Origin: Glossina fuscipes
Lineage: Eukaryota > Arthropoda > Insecta > Diptera > Glossinidae
Direction of reading: 5' to 3'
Length of the DNA stretch: 64,000 bases
NCBI RefSeq assembly: GCF_014805625.2
Contig: NW_023998414.1
Span: 21,236,590 to 21,300,589, forward strand
This document shows positions 25,667 through 38,350 of this stretch, one piece after another (the first letter of the stretch is position 1; each line of letters begins with the position of its first letter). Position numbers and translations under genes: made by a program. Below the pieces are notes generated by a model that searched no databases, was not told the origin of the DNA, and saw only the letters and a list, made by a program, of their open reading frames with translations.

Positions 25667-26680
25667 TGTGTGCGTATAGAATTGTTTTCTTATTCAGTTA
25701 ACTGCTTTAGCTTTGACTCGATTGGCTTTGGCCTTCGATGCACGGTTCATTAATCATTCGGGAATCATATCACAATTGTATTATTTGCTCAAAGGTTTTG
25801 CCCGATGCACGCATTTAAACGCATTTGAACATTATAAGCTCGTACCGCTACTACTACAAGGCAATTAGTCAGCATGAGTGCCCGCACAATTTACATATGC
25901 TTATGGGTAGATTCATCAAATAAAACCATTCATTTACAACCGTAAGTCACTAGTTGAATATTTTTAACCACAATCGTTTGCATTGATTCCATTGAAACAT
26001 ATGCGTTGATAGGGTTTTATTCAATCATTACCATTATAACTAATAGTTGCGTATTGGCGTAAAGTCAGCTAATGCGTCACAATAATCGAGATACGATCAT
26101 ATGCATAAGAAGTTGTATTTTTTTTCTCTTATAAATTCGAGTTCTAAGCAAAAGCGCAAGATTATCACAATTTGACATTAATTTCAATATTTCGACAGAT
26201 AAAAGCAAACGCAACAATAAAATGTTTATTCATTTTTCATCCGTTCGTTCATGTCACGTATTCGTGTAACGGGATGAGGGTCAGAAAGAAGTCAGGAAAG
26301 ACAAAAAAATAGCGAAGACAGTTCGGGCACATGTCGATCAGGGCACAGTAAAGCATTTGGGTATGGAAATAGAGCGAGACAGTTAAATTGATAATGGAAT
26401 TGAATATGGAAAACTGTAAACCAGCGGCAACACTTCCCAACCTTGGATTTCAAGTATCATGCCATCCAGAAAACTGTGCAAAGGATAAACGTATTAATCA
26501 CTTGTGGGAATGTTAATGTATTTGTGCTTAACAACTAGATCTAACATTACTCATTCCAGCGCAAAACGTCATAGAACCTTACGTTGAACTTGCTAAAGCT
26601 GCAAACCACATTTTCTCTCTCTCTGCTACCCTCCCCGCTACTGTTAAGCGAAAATTCAATATGCTTAAAAACGGGAAAGG
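25664..26680. other. Non-coding stretch, no gene seen
   Basis: No coding feature is recognised. The frame at 26249-26440 has no domain I can identify. Confidence 0.35.
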
Positions 26681-26688
26681 TAATGAAA

Positions 26689-26991
26689 GCATGTATCGAT
26701 GCTGGTTGGGTAAAATGTGCAATGGTCACGACTTACATTTCTTATCATTGGTTATTCCGTAAGCCAGGGATGCAAAGAAAAAAACCACTTGCTATAGCCT
26801 TGAACAGTACTGAGATTGAATTCGTTGCATATTGACATCAAATATATGCATGTCAAAGAGATCGAAAAAATCAAAGCAATCGAATTGAAGCATGTTTGCC
26901 CAAATTCTAACGTTGCAGAGCTCTTAATTAGAAACTTAAGTAGAGTTAAACACGATGCATTTACTAAGAATCTAAGATTAAAATCAACTTA
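26689..26991 (+). pseudogene. Ty1/Copia polyprotein 3' end (RNase H), broken
   Basis: The frame from 26689 reads like the end of the Copia-type RNase H domain. It has 'CIDAGWVKC' for the usual D-A-D-W-A block, then 'WLFRKPGMQRKKPLAIALNSTEIEFVAY' in pieces, where 'ALNSTEIEFVA' matches the conserved ALSSTEAEY-like block. A stop at 26833 interrupts the frame. After a frame change, 'NSNVAELL' and 'HDAFTKNL' resemble the VADxFTKxL motif at the end of Copia pol. The copy has several breaks and cannot be active. Family assignment is from motif memory only. Confidence 0.55.
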
Positions 26992-27040
26992 ATTGTCATT
27001 TTTATTCTGATTGGAAAAAGAAAACTATTATGGCAGGCAT

Positions 27041-27271
27041 TGTGAGGTGGCGTGCTGGAAATGCAACTTGATGCATGAACGATTCTTTTTTGGAACGTTT
27101 CACAACAGTCTGCTATTAACTTCACTTACGAACTTTTCACTTTCGGTATAAATATTTTTACTTACCTGCCGTCCTTTCCTTTCGCAATAAAGCCTTTAAG
27201 CCAACAACAATTATTAGTACACAGAAACAGTTGTTTTGAAAAGTTTTTGTTGTGGATATTATTCTATAGCA
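27041..27271 (+). mobile_element. Probable Copia-type LTR
   Basis: The segment begins TGTGAGG and ends in CA (27270-27271). It has a TATA-like 'ggtataaata' at 27146-27155 and an AATAAA at 27187-27192, the order expected of a retroviral-type LTR. It starts 50 bp past the pol relic, behind an A-rich stretch 'ggaaaaagaaaac' that could be the polypurine tract. The partner LTR was not found in the window, so the exact ends are inferred. Confidence 0.45.
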
Positions 27272-29530
27272 GGCTGATGGCGAATATTTCGCTCAGTAAT
27301 TCTTATTACGAAAGTTATCGATAAGTGAAGTTGAAGATGCTGGTCACTGTGCATCGAAACGATTTTAACTTGCTAGAAGAATTGTCGAATAGCTATCTTT
27401 CTAAAAACAAATGTGGTCTTAAAATAAACTGTGATAGGTGCGACATAATCTACAGTTTGCTTTTTATTGTTAGTGATTTTCTGCTCTTCCTTTTTTTCTT
27501 GGTATAAGCAATCATTTAGCGGTGACGGTCAGAAACAAGCGAGAGAAACAGGAGAAAGAAAGAATGACGCAGCCTGGTAGATCTATGAGCCCAATCGATA
27601 AGTGTTACACCTTTACCGACTGAGTACCTCTCTATCGCTTCTACCGAACTGCTAATTGACCCCGCGAACACTGACTTGGTACTTGCGATTCTTATCTATA
27701 CTGAAGCCCAGTCCTCGATTGGATTGAAGTTTCTCTGATTTTACGATTGACGCTTGCAATAGCCGGACAAAATATTTATGAATGATTTGCAAATGTCATC
27801 ATCATCACGTCCTATAACACAGCTTTAGAGTACGTCATGTTACAATCAATCTCACTTCAGTACTTCATTTACAATGAAAATACGATAATTTTATTTGTCT
27901 CATAATGTTTTATTCTTTAAAGATTTGAAAGTTTGAAATGTTTTCGCAAAAATGACAAAACTTGTAAAAAAAAATTCACAGTGTATAACAATTTCTATAT
28001 CTGATCTGGAGCGAGGCGAGTGAAATGAATATTCTTCTACGAATGAAGACAAATACTTCGAGTACTTCATCTTTTCACTAAATTTTCAGTTACATATATA
28101 TTGTGCTATATGTATATATAAAGCACAAAAGAAAGGAAAACAAAAGAAAAGGGTAAGCATTGAATGTAATATTCAACTAAGCTTACTAAGCGTACACATA
28201 GAAAAAGAGGGACACATGCACGCAATAAATGTTATGCACTTTTAAAATTAAAAAAAAAAAAAAAACGCAAAGTATTTTAATATAAAAAGTAATGCAGTTA
28301 TATTGGCCTCGAGGTGAAACTTTTAACACCCAAACTGAAATGAATATGAAAAAATAAGAAAAGAAGAAAAAGCAGAGTCTTACGGCCCTCACTACCGTTT
28401 AGTTTGCTTTCTTTTTTTTTTTTTTTTTTTGGTTGAGACTTTTGGATTGCTCTGAATAAATATTTGCGCTACATGCTCGCTTAAGGTACGCAAGCTGAAT
28501 GAGAAATGTCTATGCAGCATTCTTAGCCGGAAAGTAGTAGACTAGTAGTAGTGCCAAAGTTGTCGATGATGTTCGATTCATTCTTTAAAGTATCGACAAG
28601 ACTAAGATCTACTACGATTCACCAGAAATCCATTATGCAACATCGGAATGGCGACCTCGTGGTCGGCCGTCGCTAGAAGTCGAGTGTTCTAAAGTGATAA
28701 GGGAAAAGACTATGACTTCGCCGTTCTGGAATGAAGTTAAAATCGTGTATATTGACGTTTGTATCTTAATTCGGAAAAATCAATTATGTTGAGGCCATAT
28801 AAAAATTGAGTATATATGATTATATTGTGCTGAAGAATTGTCCGAGGGCGAGATCGTTCACATATTGAGATATCGAACACCCAAGTGATCAATCGAATGT
28901 AATTTCGGGCAAGGGAATTTATTATCAGCAAATAGAAAAAATAAAATTCTTTGTTTCCCGTGCACTTTTATCATTCAACCTATACTATAGATTATAATTA
29001 AAAAAAAAAAAAAAAAAAATTAAATATTGTGAATTTATCCTCTTTCTCGATTTTCGTTATGTTCATCTTGAGCGAGGTTGTGAACAAAAAATATTTCTTT
29101 TTCATATGTGATCTATGAAGAAAAATTGACATTCAATTTTCTATAGGTTTTGGTTGGATTGATATGCTGTTTATATATGATATGATTACTGTTTAACAAC
29201 ACAAGAACGGACGGCTATGGCTGTATAGTATAAAATATTATGCTCCTTAAGGTTTTTTTTTTTGGTTCAAGGTTTCTGAAACGCATTCAAACATAGCTGG
29301 TTAACTAATAAAGCTAACATTGCCGCATCCTTCTACGATACATAAACATATTGCGTACTGAACTCAAATATTTCCTGCTGTAGTTGCAAATATTCTACTT
29401 TACACAACAAACATACTACATATGCATCTTTTAAACTTGTGCATCGACAACATATTCGTTAAGACGTTAAAATGTATAGAATATGATTAAAAGTTTTTGA
29501 AAAATAAACAAAAATTAAACAAGTATGAAA
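27272..29530. other. Non-coding stretch, no gene seen
   Basis: Poly-A and poly-T runs occur at about 28248-28264, 28410-28430 and 29002-29020. No frame here shows coding character. A segment at 28600-28700 is less AT-rich but has no identified content. Confidence 0.4.
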
Positions 29531-29536
29531 ATTTAT

Positions 29537-30000
29537 ATTCGGGCGCGATCGAATCTTTTGTCCCCGTTATCGTTGTCTTGAAAAAGATTAGAAAATTACC
29601 CTTACTCGATACCATTGCGTAGGCGGGACTGACTGATTTTCTCTATTTTTGTACATGTACTACACGATTACCCATAGAATATAGAAGCAAATTTTTAACG
29701 TTTTATCTATTGGTGCTAATGTGTAACAAGCAAAAGAACTAATTTTTTTTTTTTTTTACTTTCAAATGCATAGGTGGTCTCAGGTTATGATGTCCTGCGA
29801 CCGTGTGTCTTTGGACTAAGATGTCTGAGATGCAATAACAACCTGTATGCCATATTTAAAGCCGATTGTTGTATCTTTGCGATCACAGATATTACGTAGA
29901 CACACACACGGATATTCTTAAGTCCGTTTAGAATTTATTACAAACGTTTTGGCAAAATGAACACACACTTCATTCATCGGTGATGGGTATAAAAAGTAAA
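29537..30000 (+). repeat. Family A dispersed repeat, nearly full length
   Basis: The palindromic left end (29537-29554, 'attcgggcgcgatcgaat') is followed by 'cttttgtcccc', then 'gcgggactgactgattttctc' and 'gtacatgtactac'. The right end at 29930-30000 has 'acaaacgttttggcaaaatga', 'catcggtgatgggtataaaa'. The order and orientation match 39531-40455 and 55476-56370, with a shorter middle. Confidence 0.6.
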
Positions 30001-30790
30001 AAAACAATTTTCTATTTTCATATGTGGGAACGGGGCCAAATAGTAAATAGTAGTAAAGATGAAAATTTAACATAAAATCGTTAAACATTTTCTTACAAAA
30101 CATGTCTATAAATCTATTAGATATTACTGAGAAACAGAGCTAGCTATTTATACAGACAGGTTATAGGTGAAAGTTCATTTCTTGGTCTTTTGCTTCTGAC
30201 ATACACATCGGTATTGTTAGCATTTGGTAATACCACTAGCATGTTATACCCTTGAGGTATACAGTATGTATACAAATTTAATATCCCAAAAGTAATATAC
30301 GATGAAAACTGTATTTGGGGGAAAAATTTATTTAGAAAAAGAAAACTTTGTACTCATCTTCTAAACTCGTAAAAAGTGAATAGTCAGAGATACAATTAGC
30401 AACTTTTTTCAACTTCTTGTCACAACGTCTTCCTGATCGAGGTGTTTAACAAACTCTCTACCTCAATAGCTATTGAGTTTAACAAATTAGATATGACAGT
30501 AGAGTTAAAAACGAAACAAAAATATTCAAAATCGGAAAAGAGGAAAAGAATTTATGTGCGTACCTGAATGACGTTATGCAAAATATGTTTTGTTATTGTC
30601 GCTTTCGCGTCGTCATCAATAATCGAGATGTCCTCTCAAATTAACTTAATTTCTAATGTGCAAGAAGAATATGATGAAAAAGAGAGAATGCAAAGAAGTT
30701 CGGGCAAGCGTTTGCGCTTACCCTGATTCTTCTCTATTAAGTGTTCTGGTAATTATTAAATACTTGCACATGTTCTGGTCATTTCTTCAC
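30001..30790. other. Non-coding stretch, no gene seen
   Basis: AT-rich, with no convincing frame or identified repeat. Confidence 0.4.
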
Positions 30791-30792
30791 TT

Positions 30793-31240
30793 GAAAAAGA
30801 CATTTATTCAGAAAATTTGATTTTCTTCTCCCCATATTTTCGCTAATAAATCGATACCTTGTCGACAGAACGATATTGGTTTGGTAGCGATCCAATCATT
30901 GACCCATTTTTGCGCTTCTTCAGAATTTCGAAAGCACATGCCAGCCAAACCATGCTGGATCAATCTGGAGAAGTGGTAATCAAGTTCACCGGATGCGGCA
31001 AAACTTTCCATTCGAACTGAAACAGTGTAAGCTTGGCAATTCTTGCAACGTGCACCCGAGCATTGTCATGAAAGAGGATGACTTAGCAACTGGTAACCGC
31101 TATTACTGGTCTTTTTTTTTGCAACAATACATCGTTCAACTTGTTCGATTGACATTGGTAATACGCTACACCTTGCTAATCGCGCCATATGCCCAGCAAA
31201 ACTTTATGGCCATGAATTTTCCGGTTCGGTGTTGATATTG
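30793..31240 (-). pseudogene. Mariner transposase C-terminal relic
   Basis: The minus frame at 30808-31011 reads 'LDYHFSRLIQHGLAGMCF', 'NSEEAQKWVNDWIATKP' and 'FCRQGIDLLAKIW'. This matches the C-terminal pattern of mariner transposases, where the last catalytic D is followed by YHLF, a QH-L-G block, an EE-KW-D-WIA block and a GI-L-RW block. Further upstream on the same strand (to about 31240) transposase-like pieces occur in other frames. The N-terminal half and the terminal repeats are not seen. The motif style resembles the irritans subfamily, but that is a guess. Confidence 0.65.
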
Positions 31241-32390
31241 ATTTCTCTCCTGGACTAACGCATGACTTTTCCCCCCTTGACATTATCGCAATAGATCTAC
31301 TTTTCCTCAAAAGTCTTCTTTTTTTTGTCTGACAAGCAAATGAAACAAACGAAAGAGATGAACGATGAAAATTGCGATTTTGAGCTTTCCATGATTAGCA
31401 CTTGCATACATTGAATAACTGAATAATAGTAAGAGGAAAATTGTTATTTCATCGAGAGAAAATTCAAAATCATTTTCGTCCAAAAAAAATTTCACTGATC
31501 AAAATACGCGCAGTCACCTATTACAACCAGCAAAAAAAAAAAAAAAAAAACAAATTAAATTACATTACCCTCGCCTCTGTACAAAAATATGCAAAATTTG
31601 AGGTAGCGTGACTCTAAACAATGTCCCCATCAATAAACATGAAGGGTTGGAGTTCTATTTTTTCGGTTTCATTGTTTTGCTTGCCAAGAAGAGATATTTG
31701 TTTTCTTTTTTTCTTTTTTTTTTTTAACATACATCCGTGACTATTTGTGCATTCATATCGAGAATGAAATCTAGAGCAAAGCAATAACGAAACGAAATGA
31801 GTAATATGTATAACTAACAAGCACATTCATATAACATAAAATATATTCGCATTGTCATTAAAATAATCAGATATGTGAGGAAGTGGTTACATGGTCATGT
31901 ACGCAAAAATTATTTTTGCATTCACATCATTCTGACTTTAGCAAAATTGATTGGAGCATGACTTTGATAAAATTTAAGCTTTTAAGTAAATCCATTTAAA
32001 TCTTTTTCCTTTTTTTTCCCAAATTTTGTAAACCAATCGGCCGCATCTTTCTTGTATTCACAGTCACACATAGCTAAGCATAGAAACTTTATAAAATAAT
32101 TAGTACGACTCGTAATGATTTCATTCAATATTTGATAAGTTGAAGACAACTGAAACGTTACAATTTATTATGCGTAACGAGTTCTTAGAATTAAAAAGAT
32201 TTGTGTAAATATAACACGGTACGAATTAACCGAGTTGGGCAAAGGGACTTGTAATCACTTTACATAAAAGATCACTGAAGAAGGTCATAGGATGACCTAT
32301 AGATCTAGTGCTAATGACAAATCCATAAGCACATACACAAAATGTTTCGAAATCTCATGACATTCCGATCATTGTTATTGATGTTGTTTA
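31241..32390. other. Non-coding stretch, no gene seen
   Basis: It contains a poly-A run (31532-31550) and T-rich tracts near 31710-31725. The frames at 31307-31495 and 31614-31826 are not convincing. Confidence 0.4.
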
Positions 32391-32394
32391 CACA

Positions 32395-33340
32395 ATGGAA
32401 AGGACTCAATTTCCAGTGTCGATAAAGCTCGATTGCTTTTTATTGGGGTAAAATATTATTCAAGCAAAGCAATGGTTTGATGAACGTTATATGGTAGAGT
32501 ATTGCTTTTCTGATTTTGAACGCGACCCCACAAATACAGCAGATGCTGTATGCTGATTGCCTCCCGAATCCGAGAGTTGTTCCAGAAAACATAAAAAATG
32601 TGCACAAAGTCGTTTTGTACGATTGAACAGTGAAAGTGGGTGAGATATTTGACACCTTCGTGATGTCAGACAGCAGTGTATTTACTATTTTACATCAACA
32701 TATGCCCATAAGAAAACTTTGTTTGAAGTGAACGCCGCGTTTGCGCACTTCCGGTCAGAACAATAATTGTTTGGAGCTATTTAGACGAAATAGAAAGAAT
32801 TTTTCATATGACACTGGATGATACATGACTGCACTGGCAACAAGCCAATTTCGACCAAAGCGACCGAAAACACAACAGTCGCCTGGCAAGGTTATTGTGT
32901 CCGCGTTTGACGATGCATATGGTGGGACCGGGACAAAGGATCAATAGTGGATATTACAATGATAAGACTGCAGAAAAACGGCCCTATCTGAAGAAAAAGT
33001 AAAATATGCTTTTTTACTAAGACAACGCAATGTATAAAAAGTCTTCCACAACAATACAGCACAAGTTGGTCTTCGAGATTTCCACAACCATCCTAGTTTT
33101 CAGATTAAGCCTCCTGCGACTATTATCTGTACGCGTTTCGCAAAAAGATGCATACGGGAGAGAGGTATGTCCCAAGTGAACAGATGATCACCAAAACTTG
33201 AGCTATGTTAAAGATTTGAACAAATCGTTCTTTAAGAATTAATCTATTACTCTTGAAAAAAATTATGTTAGTGGAGAAAGTCGAAAAACTTATTGAAAGC
33301 TGTGCTGTATATTTAAATATTTGTTTCATTCACTCAAGAA
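32395..33340 (+). pseudogene. Mariner transposase relic, near full length
   Basis: From the ATG at 32395 the three plus frames together follow a mariner transposase from end to end. N-terminal pieces resemble 'IKLDCFLLG' and 'AKQWFDERY'. A middle piece reads 'SSVFTILHQHMPIRKLCLK' (HTH region and conserved RKL block), followed by pieces corresponding to the M-D-E-T-W region, the 'GKVIVSAF' block, the KKV-F-DNA block and the HPP-S-D block. Many stops and frameshifts break it, and the first catalytic D region is altered. It is a different subfamily style from 30793-31240. Terminal repeats were not located. Confidence 0.65.
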
Positions 33341-34180
33341 TCTTTAAAATCATATACTTCTTAAAGGGTTACCAAGGGAATCCAGGAAAACGAATAAAGA
33401 AAGTTGATCACGATAATGGCTGAAACGATAATGGCTGTTAATAGTCAACTGTAGTTTAATCTTCAACCGTACGACTGACTTGTTACAGCAGTTACAGTAT
33501 CAAAGCCTTGGTTTGTTTGACTTTTAGACCGAAACTTACCCAAAAAATGTAGCTCTTCGAAAATTGATTTATTTCGTACAAACGCTTCGTGATATCTAAC
33601 CGAACCTTTCCGTACTGAAATGAATGTTAGTTTATTGTGCGAATTTTGCCTTTAATGGTCGGATCAATTGTACCAGTTGTAATCGATAGTGGTCCGTAGT
33701 GAATTCTTTATTGGTTTGCAGCACCTTCTAACAGATTGCATTTAGCCGATCTGACCAAACAAGACACTAAATTTAGTAACAAAAATTTTTGTCTTTGCTA
33801 TCGATATCCATGTCAACAGTTTGACGGCGATTTTTTGCTTTTTAAATTACCCCAATGTGTACCTATCTTTCACTATCCGCGGCGGCTTAATAGCAGCCAA
33901 AGTAACGGTTACGGGAATTTGCAAATCTTTGCAAATAGTTTAACATATTTAATATTCAAAAAACCTATGTTTGGTGGACTGTGTTTGAGATACGGTAGAG
34001 CAAAACAAAAAATTTGTAATTTGCCAGAAGAAAAGCGAAGAAATCACAATACAATGCAGTATTAATTTCGTCTTCCGTTAAAAATTGAAAAATGATTTTT
34101 CAATTGACGTAGAGGCTACAACGGAATTCATACTGTATGAAAGAAAATGAAAATTTAATTTGTCCTCCTCATGTTATTAT
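33341..34180. other. Non-coding stretch, no gene seen
   Basis: The 109-codon plus frame at 33736-34065 has no recognisable domain. A short tandem duplication ('cgataatggctg' twice) occurs near 33415-33440. Confidence 0.35.
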
Positions 34181-34195
34181 AAGAGATTATCTTAT

Positions 34196-34348
34196 ACCCC
34201 TGAGTGGCTGACTCAAAGCCAAAGGAACTTAATGGTCGTCGCCTCAAATCGCAAGCAATGAAACCAATAGCCTTTAGGGATGCTTTAGTCCTAGCATTTA
34301 TTTCTCTTGCTATGTTAATGTTACTGGTAATGATAATAGAAATTATCA
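34196..34348 (+). mobile_element. tRNA-derived SINE, older second copy
   Basis: It matches the SINE at 10824-11004 in head and tail. 'cctgagtggctga' and 'taatggtcgt', 'ctcaaatc' correspond to the A- and B-box regions. The tail pieces 'agcctttaggg-atgc', 'tttagtcctagcatttatt' and a (TAATGATAATA) end follow in the same order. The B box is damaged (C for G and C for T), so the copy is unlikely to be transcribed. Imperfect flanking repeats 'aagagattatctta' (34181-34194) and 'aagagatactta' (34349-34360) may be its eroded target-site duplication. Confidence 0.6.
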
Positions 34349-34360
34349 AAGAGATACTTA

Positions 34361-36045
34361 ACCGATGGCCTACTCCGTAAGCAACTTCGTTTTTGGTCAA
34401 GAGGGTGATAATATATTTAGGAATACTTTATGGCGAATTGCAGCAATTTATTTAAGTTTAATTAGAAGTAAGAAAAGTATGTGCCTGCCAACCAAATATT
34501 TAATGCTTTCATATCTTTATTGTATATTTATTTTTTGATGGGCCGCATTACCAAAAGAAAATGAATACAGGAATATACGTTTGTGAGATTAAATGCACGG
34601 ACGGGATTTTTTAATTCCTGTGCAAAAAACTAAATAAAAAAATAAAATAAGAAATAATAAAAATGTATTAAATAACATTTAAAGTTCCTCTCATTGTTTC
34701 ACGTTCTTTCCTTATTTTATTCTAGGTATCCAAAGTTAATCTTAACTTTTCTTTCCCAGTTTCCTCTTCGACATGATGTTTACAAAAATCTTACATTTTC
34801 AGTCCTTCTCTCTCCATAAGATTAAAAGTAAACATGTAACTTTCTTTATAAATACCTAGAGTGAATTTAAGTATGAAAAGTAACAAGAGTAAGATGACAC
34901 GTTCCCACACGTTCCTTTCGCATGCATTCTTAAATGGCAGTAATGTATGCAGATAGTACGTATGCAGAGATAGTATGTATGCAAGCTCGCATGGGAGTAT
35001 TTTATTTAAGGTATTGGAGAAATTGTGCATGAAAAAAAAAAAAACAAAAAAAAAACAAAAAAGATTATTCTTCTCATTACTTTTCATCGCATACCTTAAA
35101 TTTAAAAATTCTTATTTAAAAAAAGAGCCGATTTGTTTTTTTTTTTTTTTTAAATTAAGTCAATAGTTCGAACAACAAACTGGTACCATTAAGATAATGC
35201 TGATGATGACATTAATTTGATTCGCTTCATCTAGAGAACGTTGCATGCCAAGAGAGCAATGCAATTCTCATTTCGTGATAGCGTTGAGACACAATAAGCT
35301 TAAAACATTTTTTATGCATATTCAAAATTTATCAGAAATGTTAACGGCTATGTGTGTATGTTATTAAGGGAAATGCTTTTGTGCAGCATAGCAATCGCAA
35401 TGTAAACTGATAAGCTGATGCGGGGGTCTTCCTGAGTTGAGCTCCTTCTTTTCAATCATTTACGACATATTATGTTACAAAGGTTACTATGACGTCAATG
35501 AGATATCAACAGCTCCAACACACAAAGTAATCCATGGGGTTAACTTTCATGCGATATTGTCATCATCATCAGTTGAACGAACTTACTTTAGGACTGATGA
35601 AAATTTCGCAAGTTTTCACCCCTGCCATAAACGTATGCTTGCTCAATGTCGTCTCCCTGTTCATTTATGCAAACATTCGTAAGTCCGTTCTGGTAAGGCA
35701 TTTGCATTGACGCATTGCATCACAGTTAATTTCTCGCATTCAACTAACTATTGTTTTCTTGAAATATTTTTCATAGTAGGGTAAACAAGAGAAAACTTCG
35801 ACACTCTGTGTTTTCATTCAGACAGAAAAGTTTACTTTAAATTAATTCGAATCACGACTACAAGATGTTAGAACTACCAGAGAAGATTGATTAACAAATA
35901 TTTTAAAGTATAAATTAAAGGGATTTTATGTTGGTCACGTTTAACAACATTCTGCAACAACAAAAATGAACATGAGTTTTTAACTTACTTAACTTGACTT
36001 TAGTAACGTTTATTAAATGCAATCCAACACATGTAATCGGTAGTG

Positions 36046-36049
<4 letters not shown>
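34361..36049. other. Non-coding stretch, no gene seen
   Basis: It contains A- and T-runs at about 35030-35057 and 35136-35151. The frames at 34791-35166 run through these tracts. The frame at 35437-35682 (81 codons) is unassigned. Confidence 0.4.

Positions 36050-36093
<44 letters not shown>
36050..36093. repeat. (GA)n microsatellite
   Basis: About 22 uninterrupted GA units. All four frames reported over it (Arg-Glu repeats on plus, Ser-Leu repeats on minus) are its translation. Confidence 0.95.
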
Positions 36094-36095
<2 letters not shown>

Positions 36096-36329
36096 CACAT
36101 TCCTTTTGCCAAAACATTGCCAAAACATCGCCCAGACTTCAAATTTGGCAAAAACATTGAAAGTTCTTGGACGCAAGTCGATATTAAAAATGGGCCAAAT
36201 CAGTGAGAACACATGGCTCAGCACCGTATCGGATACACTGTGAACATCTCTGCTTTTTAAAAGGGCCAAAAAAATTTGTGTTTTCCTCATTACGCATAAA
36301 CTAAAGCAATAAAATCGACAAAACAATTG

Positions 36330-36620
36330 AATGTGTGTTCTATGGGCGATGCCGTAATATGTGTGCGCATATGAAAAAATTGCCCACGGCTACCCAGTAT
36401 TATAATATATCAAAACTTGATTTTTTTTCAATAGCTCAAAAATCCTACAAGGTACATAAAATCTTGGAAAGTTTAAAATTCGGAATGCACCTAAGCATGT
36501 CCATCTGTCCAACTTGAAGTTTGATGTATCTAGATTTATTTTTCGAAATTTTTTTCCAAATAAGGTTTCTCGTGAGAAATAAATCTTTATATTATAACAA
36601 GGTATAAAAAAAGAAGATCA
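36330..36620. repeat. Possible degraded family A copy
   Basis: 'gtttaaaattcggaatgcacctaagcatgtccatctgtcc' (only partly diagnostic) resembles 21445-21490, and the tail ends in 'aaggtataaaaaaag'. The rest is too diverged to align by eye. Confidence 0.3.
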
Positions 36621-37590
36621 GATCCGCTGCTTTATAGTGAGGCGTTGTATGGAACGTTCAACAGCTTTGACATTTCAGCCAAAACATGTCAGTGTCTCAA
36701 ATTTAATCGTTATATTCTAAAAAAGACAGACATCTACATAAACGTAGTGCATCCTTATTACGTGTGGTGGATAAGATAGAAATATCAAAAATTTATCTTT
36801 AGCCAGCCCAATAGCAATCGCACACAACCTTATTATTCGGAGTTAAACAGTTTTTCGGGAAATTATTTTAAATTTAGTTTACGAAGTTAGTTTAGTTACA
36901 CGAATTCATTCATATTCATTATTGTTTTTCTTTATAAAATATTAACCTTCCTACATATATATATAGATATATTTACAAGCACTTGTTAACTATATTTCAA
37001 TTCCCATGTACCCATATTTCAACATTACATTATAGGTTTAAGTGCTCATATATTATATAAAAATTTTAAGCTTAAAATCCTTAACAGATTAAAATATTTT
37101 CATAAGTTGAAAAGTTCTTCAAAATTGCCTTGGATTGGCAGATAACTTTCTGTTACCTTTTTTGTATATATGAAGTTTTTTTTTTAAATAATTATTTCAA
37201 CTTAAAGTGAATATAATCGAAAAATAAGGGTTTTGTACTTAAAGTGAATTTATTTATTGCAACAGAGAAACTACAAACAACAAAATCTACGCATAGAGTT
37301 TTTATGAATTAAAAATCGTACCTATCTACCCATTTACCTGCCTATGTAGAAAATGAAAAATATATCGTAACAGACTTGAAAAATAATTGAACAATTGAAC
37401 TGCTTTGATATGCTATGCTTTCAATAAATCACATAGTCGAGGTGAGTTAACGAAACTTGATTGAAAGTAAAAAAAGACTAAACTGAACTTTATGTCTCCG
37501 CGCGAACCTTAAACTTAGAGTCTATTATCAATCGCAGTGGTTCTTAAACATCGAAAACTAAACTCGTTTTCCAAACTAGTATCACAGAGG
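36621..37590. other. Non-coding stretch, no gene seen
   Basis: AT-rich without recognisable content. A TA-rich patch lies at 36954-36971. Confidence 0.4.
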
Positions 37591-37599
37591 GGGAATACG

Positions 37600-38215
37600 G
37601 TTTTTTAGGTTCGTGGGTTAGGCTTAATTGTGGTAGTATGCGAAAAATATCTCAACGTCGTCCAAATTGGGTAAAGCTGTCAGTTTAATATTATGAACAA
37701 ATTTTTACCATCAAATATTGAAAATTTTACCTTTTTACTATATAAAGATTCAGTTTTCCAAGGAATGGTTAAATGGGAGAGGCCTTAAAACATTTCCCAA
37801 GCTGATCCGAAGTTTTCACACCAGTTTAAAATGCCGAAATACTATTACTTAACTACTTCTGTTGGCAAATTTTAAAAGTGTCAATTTTTTGTATGTAACA
37901 ACCTTTCAAATTATAGCGTTATATGGGGAGTGGTCGATAAAATGGATCGATACAAACTATTTTCAATAGTGTGCGTTCTTAGGCTAAAACACGTCGTTGG
38001 AGCAAATTTCATCAAAATATCTCAATAATTGCGATCTATAGGTTGTATCCGAATTTAAATCGACAAACATCAGCCGGACGGACGGACAGACAGACTTAGG
38101 CTCGATCAGTATAATAAAATGTAGGTCTATCCTAAGCCCTCTTGGATGCTACATAAGTCTGCGTAAATTTAATATAGTCTGTACCACAAGTGATGTAGCG
38201 TATAATTATACGTAT
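37600..38215 (-). repeat. Family B dispersed repeat, reversed copy
   Basis: Read on the minus strand from 38215 the order is the same as at 47330-48180: a left end like 'tacgctacatcactt' (38188-38208), 'tatgtagcatccaagagggc', 'taggatagacctacatttt', 'atactgatcgagcc', 'gtctgtctgtccgtccgtcc', 'tataggtcgcaatt' and 'ttgagatattttgatgaaatt'. The right end near 37600 is diverged. Confidence 0.55.
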
Positions 38216-38350
38216 GCCCGATGGCTAGCTTTTCCAACTAAATATACCTTATAGAATTTCTAAATGTTAAGCGAAGTAGTAGAGAAAGTAAGAACAATAC
38301 AGTCGAAAATAAGAGCGGTCACTAAATGATCCACAAAAACAGTAACTGAC

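Noticed and set aside
28555..28930. Possible coding segment with 'WRPRGRPSLE'
   Set aside because: It resembles a LINE C-terminal motif only loosely, and the surrounding frame has stops.
35915..36326. Arg-Glu and Ser-Leu repeat proteins on both strands
   Set aside because: These are translations of the (GA)n microsatellite at 36050-36093.
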